A stretch of DNA of 5,141 nucleotides, taken from assembly GCA_025934545.1 (NCBI GenBank), contig JAICXV010000237.1, positions 1 through 5,141 on the forward strand, written 5' to 3'. Both the position numbers and the translations under genes were made by a program. Source of the stretch: Verrucomicrobiia bacterium. GTDB taxonomy: Bacteria > Verrucomicrobiota > Verrucomicrobiia > Limisphaerales > Palsa-1400. A model generated the notes under the pieces. The model was not told the origin of the DNA. It did no database searches and was given only the letters and a program-made list of their open reading frames with translations. Shown here piece after piece: positions 1 through 5,141 of the stretch. Numbering within the stretch: position 1 is the stretch's first letter; every line of letters starts with the position of its first letter.

Positions 1-1503
1 GACGCCCCCCTGTTCGCAAAATTCGATGCTTTGAATTTCTTGGGCGTTTGGAGTTTGAAGTTTCAAGTGTTGCGCTGGTATTTGCTTGCACTCGTGTTTT
101 TCGCGCTCGGGCTCATGTCCAAACCAATGCTCGTCACATTGCCATGCGTTCTGGTGCTCTTGGATTGGTGGCCCTTGCAGCGGATTGGAAAATTCACATG
201 CCGAGCGCTTGGCGCGAGCATTGCGGAAAAAGTGCCGTTCTTTGCACTGACGGCTGCGTTCAGCGTTATTACAGTGCATGCGCAAGGCAGCGCGCACGCA
301 GTCGTTTCTTTTGCCGATTGGCCGTTGAAGTCGCGATTGGCGACGGCGGTGGTCGCGTTTGCGCAGTATCTCGGCAAGACGCTCCTGCCGACAGCTCTCG
401 GCGTGCTGTATCCGCATACGAATTTAACTGAGTCACAGATTACCGGTGCGACGATTTTGTTCGTTCTGATTTCCCTGGCGGCGTGCTTCTTTGTCCGCCG
501 CAAACGATATTTCTTTGTCGGTTGGTTTTTATTCATCGGGATGATTTTTCCAGTCAGTGGCATCGCACAAGTTGGCGAACAGGCATTTGCGGATCGTTTC
601 ACTTATTTGCCGCATATCGGATTGTTCATGGCTGTAGCGTGGGGCCTGTCTGAAATCGCCGCGTTGCGCGGCAAGTTGCCAATCGTCGTGGCAGCGGTGG
701 CGCTGGCTTGTATACCCGCCAGCTTTCTTCAGGCGCGCCATTGGGCAAACTCAGAAGCATTGTTCAATAATTCTCTGCGCGTCGCTTCCAATAATGCCAC
801 CGCGCATCATTATCTGGCGGTCATTCTGGATTCCCGCGGAAAAACGAACGAAGCGATGGTGCATTTCACGCAAGCGGTCGAATCCAATCCGAACAACGTG
901 ACTGCCCGCTGCGGTCTGGCTTATGCGTTGATGGCGCAAAATAGATTTCCCGAGGCGGCAGAGCAGTACGAACAGGCGCTGTTGGTCGAGCCGGACAATG
1001 CTAAAGCGCATTATGGCCTCGCCGATGCGATGCTGAAAATGAATCAACTGCAACAGGCATTGGAACATTACTCGCAAGCGTTGAAGATTCAGCCGGACAT
1101 CGCCGGCGCACATTATCAAATCGGCACCACGATGCTGAGTGCCAAACACGATCCGGATGCGGCGCTGAATTATTTGAGTGCCGCGGTGCACTTTGCGCCG
1201 GATTGGACGCTGGCGCTGAACACGCTGGCATGGGCGTACGCGACGTATCCTGATCCCAAGATGCGCAATGGTGCTGAAGCGGTAAGACTCGCAACGCGCG
1301 CCGTCACGATCACCCGCGGCACGGACGCCGGTTTATTGGACACGCTGGGCGCTGCTTACGCCGAGGCAGGTAAGTTTCCCAATGCTGTTTATGCAGTTCA
1401 ACGGGCCATTCAAGTAGCTACGGCGGCGAAAGAGACTAATTCGATTCCTGAATTCCAGACTCACTTGAAATCTTTCCAGGCGCAGAAACCGTGGCGCGAA
1501 TAA
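1..1503 (+). CDS. TMTC-like multi-pass membrane protein with C-terminal TPR repeats (5'-partial)
   Basis: The frame is open from base 1, so the gene begins upstream; the TTG at 31 is only the first possible start inside the window and is not convincing. Residues below count from that TTG. About residues 17-235 are hydrophobic, with perhaps six or seven membrane segments. They carry the motifs GLMSKPMLVTLP (27-38), LLDWWPL (43-49) and ADRFTYLPHIGLF (187-199), which I recognise from bacterial relatives of the eukaryotic TMTC proteins. From about 254 there are four consecutive TPR units of about 34 residues, then a degenerate stretch with LAWAYATYPDP (399-409) and RNGAEAVRLA (412-421), and a last TPR at about 433-466. 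TPRs bind proteins. Animal TMTC proteins are O-mannosyltransferases, but the role of the bacterial relatives is unknown to me, so a glycosyltransferase function is only a suggestion. Family members usually have another 100-200 N-terminal residues, consistent with truncation by the window edge. It ends in TAA, convergent with mutL. Confidence 0.8.
   Translation, partial: DAPLFAKFDALNFLGVWSLKFQVLRWYLLALVFFALGLMSKPMLVTLPCVLVLLDWWPLQRIGKFTCRALGASIAEKVPFFALTAAFSVITVHAQGSAHAVVSFADWPLKSRLATAVVAFAQYLGKTLLPTALGVLYPHTNLTESQITGATILFVLISLAACFFVRRKRYFFVGWFLFIGMIFPVSGIAQVGEQAFADRFTYLPHIGLFMAVAWGLSEIAALRGKLPIVVAAVALACIPASFLQARHWANSEALFNNSLRVASNNATAHHYLAVILDSRGKTNEAMVHFTQAVESNPNNVTARCGLAYALMAQNRFPEAAEQYEQALLVEPDNAKAHYGLADAMLKMNQLQQALEHYSQALKIQPDIAGAHYQIGTTMLSAKHDPDAALNYLSAAVHFAPDWTLALNTLAWAYATYPDPKMRNGAEAVRLATRAVTITRGTDAGLLDTLGAAYAEAGKFPNAVYAVQRAIQVATAAKETNSIPEFQTHLKSFQAQKPWRE
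47..67 (+). repeat. Three 7-bp units inside the membrane/TPR gene
   Basis: Three consecutive heptamers, TTTGGAG, TTTGAAG and TTTCAAG, lie in the reading frame of the membrane/TPR gene. They encode part of a hydrophilic stretch (WSLKFQV) just before the conserved membrane segment. Three heptads are 21 bp, or seven codons, so such a block can be gained or lost without a frameshift. The units are imperfect and the run is short, so chance is possible. The same period recurs upstream of mutL, though with a different unit sequence. Confidence 0.3.
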
Positions 1504-1532
1504 GTGGTCGGTGTTTTGCGAATTGTTCTAAA

Positions 1533-3434
1533 TTAAACCGTTCGCCCGAACTTTTTCTCCAATTCTTTGAAGTTCATTTCGATAATGGTCGGGCGACCGT
1601 GGGGACAGGTATAGGGCATCTGACAATGGCGAAGGTCTTCCACGAGATTTTCCAACTCCGGACCGGCGAGTGCGTCGTTGGCTTTGACGGCGTGCCGGCA
1701 AACTGTTTTCGCGATGACATGTTCACCCAAGCGCAGCGTATTGACGCCTTGCCCGGCGGCGCGCAATTCATCGACTAACTCCAAAATGAAACGTCGCGGG
1801 TCGGTGACCTTCACGAACGGCGGCAAGGCATCCAATAGAAAAGTCCGTTCGCCAAATTCATTCAAACCTACACCGAGACGCGTCAGCGCGGCCAATTGTT
1901 CACGCAGGAAAACGGCATCGCGCGCATTGAGCTCGACGGTCTCAGGCAAAAGCAGCCGTTGCGACGGAGCGACGTCTTGTTGTTCCAATCGCTGCAACAT
2001 CTGCTCGAACAGAATGCGTTCGTGCGCGGCGTGTTGGTCCACCAAAACCAAACCACGATCAGATTCGAGAACGACATATAGTTTGCCAATCACTCCAACC
2101 AGACGAAGTGGAACATGTAACAATGGAACTGGTGTCGTTGACGCCCGCGGTGTCACTTCCGGTGGAGAGTCTTTCGTGAGTGAAGGCAGTGGCTCGACCG
2201 GTTTCGACGGGGGCGCGGGCCAGTTGGGTAACGGTTTCGAAAGCTTCGGCAAGTTTGGAAGTTCGACCTGTTCCGGTTTTGGCGGCAAAGGCGCTGATGG
2301 TTCGAGGATAAGCTTTGCCGGCGAAACGGTTGGTGGTTTGACCGGCTCAACTCGCGGCGGCTGACTGGCTGAATGAAAATCGAGCAGTGCTTTGCGGACG
2401 GCCTCCGCGACAAGATGGCGAATGGCGCGTTCGTGGTGAAATTTCACTTCGCGCTTGGCCGGGTGGATGTTGACATCAACCTCGCTCGCATCGAGCTCGA
2501 TAAATAATGCGCAAACGGGGTAACGACCTTTCATCAATGCCGTGTGATAACCTTCGAGCAAGGCGAAGTTGATGCCACGATTTTCAATGGGACGACGGTT
2601 AACGAAAACGTGCTGCTCATCGCGCGTCGAACGCGCCACGCCCGGTGCGCCGATGACTCCCCAGACGTTGATGGTTGGATCAACCGCAATTTCTTCCGCC
2701 GCACCGGCCTCATCACTCGAGCCGATGGGAAGTTTTCCGGTAAACATTACCGGCAATAGTTTCTGGTCCGCACCATAAAGCGCTCGCAACCGTTCCCGCA
2801 ACGCAGCGATTTTGTCGGCGGCTTTGACCGCGGGTAATTGCCAAACCATTCGACCATCTTTGATAAAATCAAATGCGATCGCCGGACAGGCCAGCGCCGC
2901 AAGGGTGAGATAATGTTGGATGTGCGCGGATTCTGTTTCTTCGCTGCGCAAAAATTTACGTCGCGCCGGCAGGTTGAAAAATAATTGGCGAACTTCCACG
3001 CTCGTCCCCGGTGCGCTCGCACCGGCTTTGACAGCAGCGATTTTTCCGCCGTTGACGATAATTTCCGTTCCTTCGAGTGCGCCTTCGCGCTCGCGCGTAT
3101 TGAGGGTGAACCGGCTGACGCTGGCAATGCTGGGCAACGCCTCGCCACGAAATCCCATCGTCGCGATCGCGGTCAAATCTTCCGCGCGAGTGATTTTGCT
3201 GGTGGCATGACGTTCGAGGCAAAGCAACGCATCATCGCGACTCATGCCTATACCATCATCAGTGACGCGAATGAGGCTGCGTCCGCCCGTTTGGATTTCG
3301 ACGCTGATACGATTGGATCTGGCGTCGAGGGCATTTTCGACGAGTTCTTTGACGACACTCGCGGGACGCTCCACCACTTCGCCCGCCGCGATTTGGTTCG
3401 CGACGTGTTCGGGCAAAAGGCGGATTCGGTTCAC
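1533..3434 (-). CDS. mutL: DNA mismatch repair protein MutL, endonuclease type
   Basis: MutL couples mismatch recognition by MutS to strand incision and removal. This 633-residue protein is complete. The N-terminal GHKL ATPase domain has QIAAGEVVERPASVVKELVEN (about 14-34, with the family's catalytic Glu at 30 and Mg-binding Asn at 34), DDGIGM (59-64), ATSKI (77-81) and GFRGEAL (94-100). VNIHPAKREVKF (321-332) closes the transducer domain. A proline-rich linker spans about 355-440. The C-terminal domain has the full endonuclease set: DQHAAHERILFE (466-477), matching DQHA(x)2E(x)4E, CRHAVKAND (579-587) and CPHGRP (610-615). QRLLLP (492-497) fits a beta-clamp binding motif and lies as far after the active site as in Bacillus MutL. 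This is the MutH-independent nicking type. The start codon is GTG; an in-frame TAG lies about four codons upstream, so no earlier start exists. No Shine-Dalgarno sequence is visible because a heptad array abuts the start. Confidence 0.98.
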   Translation of the reverse strand: MNRIRLLPEHVANQIAAGEVVERPASVVKELVENALDARSNRISVEIQTGGRSLIRVTDDGIGMSRDDALLCLERHATSKITRAEDLTAIATMGFRGEALPSIASVSRFTLNTREREGALEGTEIIVNGGKIAAVKAGASAPGTSVEVRQLFFNLPARRKFLRSEETESAHIQHYLTLAALACPAIAFDFIKDGRMVWQLPAVKAADKIAALRERLRALYGADQKLLPVMFTGKLPIGSSDEAGAAEEIAVDPTINVWGVIGAPGVARSTRDEQHVFVNRRPIENRGINFALLEGYHTALMKGRYPVCALFIELDASEVDVNIHPAKREVKFHHERAIRHLVAEAVRKALLDFHSASQPPRVEPVKPPTVSPAKLILEPSAPLPPKPEQVELPNLPKLSKPLPNWPAPPSKPVEPLPSLTKDSPPEVTPRASTTPVPLLHVPLRLVGVIGKLYVVLESDRGLVLVDQHAAHERILFEQMLQRLEQQDVAPSQRLLLPETVELNARDAVFLREQLAALTRLGVGLNEFGERTFLLDALPPFVKVTDPRRFILELVDELRAAGQGVNTLRLGEHVIAKTVCRHAVKANDALAGPELENLVEDLRHCQMPYTCPHGRPTIIEMNFKELEKKFGRTV

Positions 3435-3435
3435 A

Positions 3436-3470
3436 GCAAAAGGCTAAAGGCTCGAGGCAAAACGCTAAAG
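3436..3470. repeat. Array of five phased heptanucleotide repeats abutting the mutL start
   Basis: Read on the plus strand, five 7-bp units follow each other without a gap and all begin with GC. Units 2 and 5 are GCTAAAG, unit 1 is GCAAAAG, unit 4 is GCAAAAC and unit 3 is the divergent GCTCGAG. One base separates the array from the GTG start of mutL, so it occupies the normal ribosome-binding position on the mutL mRNA, where it reads as CTTTAGC/CTTTTGC-type units. The in-frame TAG upstream of mutL is part of a unit. Degenerate heptanucleotide arrays between genes are known elsewhere, for example the STRR repeats of cyanobacteria; relatedness is not claimed. Confidence 0.8.
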
Positions 3471-3505
3471 TGAAAAACACATTCAGAACCGACGGCCGGC
3501 CACAA

Positions 3506-3627
3506 TTATCCCGATCCAATCAGCCAGCCAGCGACAAAAACGAGCACTCCGCCCACGACTACCTGGAAAATCGCCGCGGAGCGGCGTGTCCATAAACCGC
3601 GAATCCATGGGACGCCGCGACGAGTTC
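3506..3627 (-). pseudogene. Frameshifted C-terminal fragment of a small membrane protein (copy 1)
   Basis: Read leftward, this segment ends IFQVVVGGVLVFVAGWLIG-SG then TAA (3506-3508). It matches the end of the fragment at 4804-5016 in 19 of 20 residues from FQVVVGG to the stop. Further upstream the match continues in nucleotides (WIR, then MDTPL) but only by changing frame. By hand alignment copy 1 has about 2 extra bases before the TGGAT encoding WI, lacks 4 bases after CGC and lacks 2 more before ATTTTCCAG. TGA and TAA codons lie just upstream of the aligned part, and the earlier half of the copy 2 open frame is missing. It therefore looks like a dead remnant. It lies on the same strand as mutL, ending 71 bp before its start. 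Family assignment is as for copy 2 and equally uncertain. Confidence 0.7.
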
Positions 3628-3789
3628 TTATCAGGTGAATTCACCGTCGGGCACGGTTTCTTATAGGTTAATTCCATAAATCAATCATTTCGTCTGGGAA
3701 TTTCGACCAGCTGGCAAGCCGATTTTGGATGATGGCGAAAATCCCAAGCGCGACGAGAGTTTTATGTTCGATTTAACCAAAGGAAATTT
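3628..3789. other. Leader region upstream of the oxidoreductase gene
   Basis: This stretch between the copy 1 remnant and the oxidoreductase start contains no convincing reading frame, repeat or RNA structure. The promoter of the oxidoreductase gene should lie here because the gene points away from mutL, but I cannot find a -35/-10 pair with acceptable spacing. The only clear signal is the Shine-Dalgarno sequence at its right end. Confidence 0.4.
3780..3784 (+). promoter_or_regulatory. Shine-Dalgarno site of the oxidoreductase gene
   Basis: AAGGA ends five bases before the ATG at 3790. It favours that ATG over the in-frame ATGs at 3802 and 3820, although the conserved family N terminus (MKAVVIHGFGG) begins only at the ATG at 3820. 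Confidence 0.75.
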
Positions 3790-4740
3790 ATGCCAGCAAC
3801 GATGACTGAAAAAGCGACGATGAAGGCGGTGGTGATTCATGGGTTCGGTGGGCCGGAAAAATTGAGCGTCGAAGAGGTGTCGATCCCGAAGCCGGGCGCT
3901 AACGATGTTCTGGTGCGTGTGCGCGCGGCCGGACTGAATCCGGTGGATTGGAAATTGCGCGAAGGGCTTTTGCCGTCAGCGCGTTTCCCGATGACGATGG
4001 GGATCGATTTTTCGGGAACGGTCGAAGCGGTTGGCCCGGCGGTGAAAAAATTCAGCGTCGGCGAAGAGGTTTTTGGACAGGTTGAAGCGGATGACATCGG
4101 CAGCTACGCGGAATTCTGCACTGCCCCAGCGTCCGCATGCGCAGCAAAGCCGGATGGGCTCGATCATGTTCAAGCTGCGGCGTTGCCGGTGGCTGCGTTG
4201 ACGGCATGGCAGGCGTTGTTTGATCTCGGCCAAGTGCAGCCGGGACAGACGGTGCTCATTCACGCGGCCGCAGGTGGTGTCGGAAGTTTTGCGGTGCAGT
4301 TCGCCAGGTGGAAAAAAGCACGAGTCATCGGGACTGCTTCAACGCAAAGCCTGGTGACCGCCCGCAATCTCGGCGCCGAGGAAGTGGTCGATTATCGCAA
4401 GATGAAGTTTGAGGAGATGGTCCGCGATGTGGATATGGTTTTGGATTTGATCGGCGGCGATACGCAGGAGCGGTCCTTCAAAGTTTTAAAACGTGGCGGG
4501 ATCATTGTTTCGACAGTGCAACCGCCGGAGCAACAGAAGCTGGATCAATTTGGTGTTCGCGGCCTGATGATGCGGCAAAAACCGAATGGAGAACAGTTGC
4601 AAAAAATTGGCGACCTTGTGGCGGCTGGAACAGTGAAGGTCAACATCGAAGCCGTGATGCCGCTCGATCAGGCACGCGCTGCGCAAGAGCGGAGCCAGAG
4701 TGGCCATGCGCATGGGAAAATTGTGTTGGAAGTTGCGTAG
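3790..4740 (+). CDS. Zinc-independent NAD(P)H:quinone oxidoreductase-type MDR protein
   Basis: This is a complete 316-residue member of the medium-chain dehydrogenase/reductase superfamily, Qor-like branch. These soluble enzymes use NAD(P)H to reduce quinones, enones or related carbonyl compounds; the substrate cannot be read from sequence. The N-terminal GroES-like domain has MKAVVIHGFGGPEKL (11-25), AAGLNPVDWKLREG (46-59) and GIDFSGTVEAVG (71-82). The Rossmann domain matches the quinone oxidoreductase/zeta-crystallin signature at 152-173, with the nucleotide-binding core HAAAGGVGSFAVQ (158-170). The second strand ends in GTAST (181-185) without an acidic residue, which favours NADPH over NADH (inference). 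There are only two cysteines (110 and 117) and no GHE motif, so neither the catalytic nor the structural zinc of classical alcohol dehydrogenases is expected. The C terminus SGHAHGKIVLEV (304-315) is typical of the family. AAGGA five bases upstream supports the start. It stands alone, divergent from mutL and the copy 1 remnant, convergent with the copy 2 remnant, and probably has its own promoter. Confidence 0.93.
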   Translation: MPATMTEKATMKAVVIHGFGGPEKLSVEEVSIPKPGANDVLVRVRAAGLNPVDWKLREGLLPSARFPMTMGIDFSGTVEAVGPAVKKFSVGEEVFGQVEADDIGSYAEFCTAPASACAAKPDGLDHVQAAALPVAALTAWQALFDLGQVQPGQTVLIHAAAGGVGSFAVQFARWKKARVIGTASTQSLVTARNLGAEEVVDYRKMKFEEMVRDVDMVLDLIGGDTQERSFKVLKRGGIIVSTVQPPEQQKLDQFGVRGLMMRQKPNGEQLQKIGDLVAAGTVKVNIEAVMPLDQARAAQERSQSGHAHGKIVLEVA

Positions 4741-4759
4741 GGTTATAGCGAACAGGAGA

Positions 4760-4801
4760 AAACAGAGATAACGGGAAAAGGAATTCTCTGTTTCTTCCCG
4801 T
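4760..4801. terminator. Interleaved inverted repeats, candidate bidirectional terminator
   Basis: Twenty bases after the oxidoreductase stop, AAACAGAGA (4760-4768) pairs perfectly with TCTCTGTTT (4785-4793), nine bp. ACGGGAA (4771-4777) pairs perfectly with TTCCCGT (4795-4801), seven bp. The arms alternate, so the two stems either exclude each other or form a pseudoknot. The 9-bp stem is followed by a short T-rich tail on either strand. Its position between convergent genes fits termination, but the loops are long (16 and 17 nt) and there is no strong T tract, so termination is only a suggestion. Confidence 0.4.
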
Positions 4802-4803
4802 AA

Positions 4804-5016
4804 CTAGCCTGATCCAATCAACCACCCCGCGAGGAATACAAGCACACCACCGACAACTACCTGGAAAATCGCGCCGAGCAGAGGCGTGTCCATGTAGTGT
4901 TTGCGGATCCAGGCGATGATGCCAAGTTCCGCTACGACGACCGCGATGGCGATGGTCGTCGCGAAACGAAAATCACTCGCGAGATACGGCAAGGCGTGAA
5001 AGAGTACAGTTATAAT
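4804..5016 (-). pseudogene. 5'-truncated C-terminal fragment of a small membrane protein (copy 2), possibly VIT1/CCC1-like
   Basis: The frame is open from 5016 to the TAG at 4804-4806. The first usable start is TTG at 4992, giving 62 residues. Two membrane helices are predicted, at about 11-29 (ATTIAIAVVVAELGIIAWI) and 41-60 (AIFQVVVGGVLVFLAGWLIG), joined by RKHYMDTPLLG. The stretch before the TTG (LFHALPYL) also looks like protein, and the TTG has no Shine-Dalgarno sequence. A TGA at 5017-5019 closes the frame, and the DNA beyond is AT-rich with stops in the other frames. I therefore read it as the end of a longer protein that lost its front, although a genuine 62-residue membrane peptide cannot be excluded. 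The pattern of a PY motif, a helix, a polar loop and a glycine-rich final helix recalls the C terminus of VIT1/CCC1 iron/manganese transporters; that assignment is weak. It is convergent with the oxidoreductase gene and paralogous to the remnant at 3506-3627. Confidence 0.55.
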
Positions 5017-5141
5017 TCAAGGTATTAGTAACGGCCAGGCACAGAACGGCTAAAGTTAAAATAACTGTGACCCAGGTTAAAAAATTATTTCAGAGAAGGA
5101 ATAGTATGTTTTAACGTAAAACGTACCTTTGATTACATGCC
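5017..5141. other. AT-rich non-coding end of the window
   Basis: From about 5001 to the end GC is about 35% (49 of 141 bases counted by hand), well below the flanking coding DNA. No reading frame of useful length is present on either strand. AGAAGGA at 5094-5100 precedes an ATG at 5106, but that frame stops after two codons. One further GCTAAAG heptamer, like those upstream of mutL, occurs singly at 5049-5055. Confidence 0.6.

Noticed and set aside
1540..1556. GTTC-GCCC-GAAC hairpin followed by five T, possible terminator of the membrane/TPR gene
   Set aside because: The stem is only four bp and lies in the last codons of mutL; too weak to call.
1678..2364. Plus-strand open frame of 228 codons antisense to the mutL C-terminal half and linker
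   Set aside because: Its product is a Ser/Arg/Gly-rich sequence without domains, fully inside a clearly functional mutL; it is a shadow of mutL codon bias.
2985..3473. Plus-strand open frame of 162 codons antisense to the mutL ATPase domain
   Set aside because: It lies opposite highly conserved ATPase motifs, shows no recognisable domain and no good ribosome binding site.
3493..3500. Palindrome GGCCGGCC between the copy 1 remnant and mutL
   Set aside because: An eight-base GC palindrome alone, without flanking symmetry or repetition, is not evidence of an operator.
3483..3677. 64-codon minus-strand open frame starting MELTYKK
   Set aside because: It crosses the copy 1 remnant in the wrong frame over the conserved last helix; the protein-level match to copy 2 is in another frame.
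5006..5068. 8-bp inverted repeat ACAGTTAT / ATAACTGT in the AT-rich end
   Set aside because: Arms are short, 47 bases apart and in AT-rich DNA, so chance is a sufficient explanation; no transposase or target duplication is visible.
5094..5114. Good Shine-Dalgarno (AGAAGGA) and ATG at 5106
   Set aside because: The frame stops after two codons (ATG TTT TAA); no peptide of useful size.

Overview
The window holds three recognisable protein genes, two degraded fragments of one small membrane-protein family, and some short repeats. No rRNA, tRNA, CRISPR array, transposase or phage gene is visible. The coding DNA is moderately GC-rich. The combination of a TMTC-like membrane/TPR protein ending in the 'LAW.YAT.PDP..RNG.EAV.LA...LDTL.AAYAEAG' signature, an endonuclease-type MutL and heptanucleotide repeats between genes suggests a member of the Verrucomicrobiota (Pedosphaera/Limisphaerales-like) or a relative in the PVC group. 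This placement is inferred from protein style, not from a database match.

Layout. 1-1503 (+): 3' part of a large gene, cut by the window edge, encoding a multi-pass membrane protein with a C-terminal TPR array. It converges with mutL (1533-3434, -), leaving 29 bp between the two stop codons. mutL encodes a complete 633-residue mismatch-repair protein with the ATPase domain, a proline-rich linker and a C-terminal domain with intact endonuclease and predicted clamp-binding motifs. Five phased 7-bp repeats lie one base upstream of its GTG start. Next comes a 355-bp intergenic stretch. It contains a frameshifted fragment (3506-3627, -) of a small membrane protein and the leader of a zinc-independent quinone oxidoreductase-type gene (3790-4740, +). 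Downstream of that gene are two interleaved inverted repeats and then a second, less damaged copy of the same membrane-protein fragment (4804 to about 5016, -). The window ends in AT-rich DNA (about 35% GC) with no gene.

The genes do not form a pathway: MutL is housekeeping DNA repair, the oxidoreductase is a stand-alone redox enzyme, and the membrane/TPR protein is probably an envelope or glycosylation-related protein of unknown substrate. I did not find a new biological system. Three points deserve a second look. First, the two membrane-protein fragments flank the oxidoreductase gene as direct repeats and differ almost only at synonymous sites. Second, a heptad array sits where the mutL ribosome binding site should be, and a similar 7-bp periodic run lies inside the coding sequence of the TPR gene. 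Third, interleaved inverted repeats lie between the convergent oxidoreductase gene and the second fragment.
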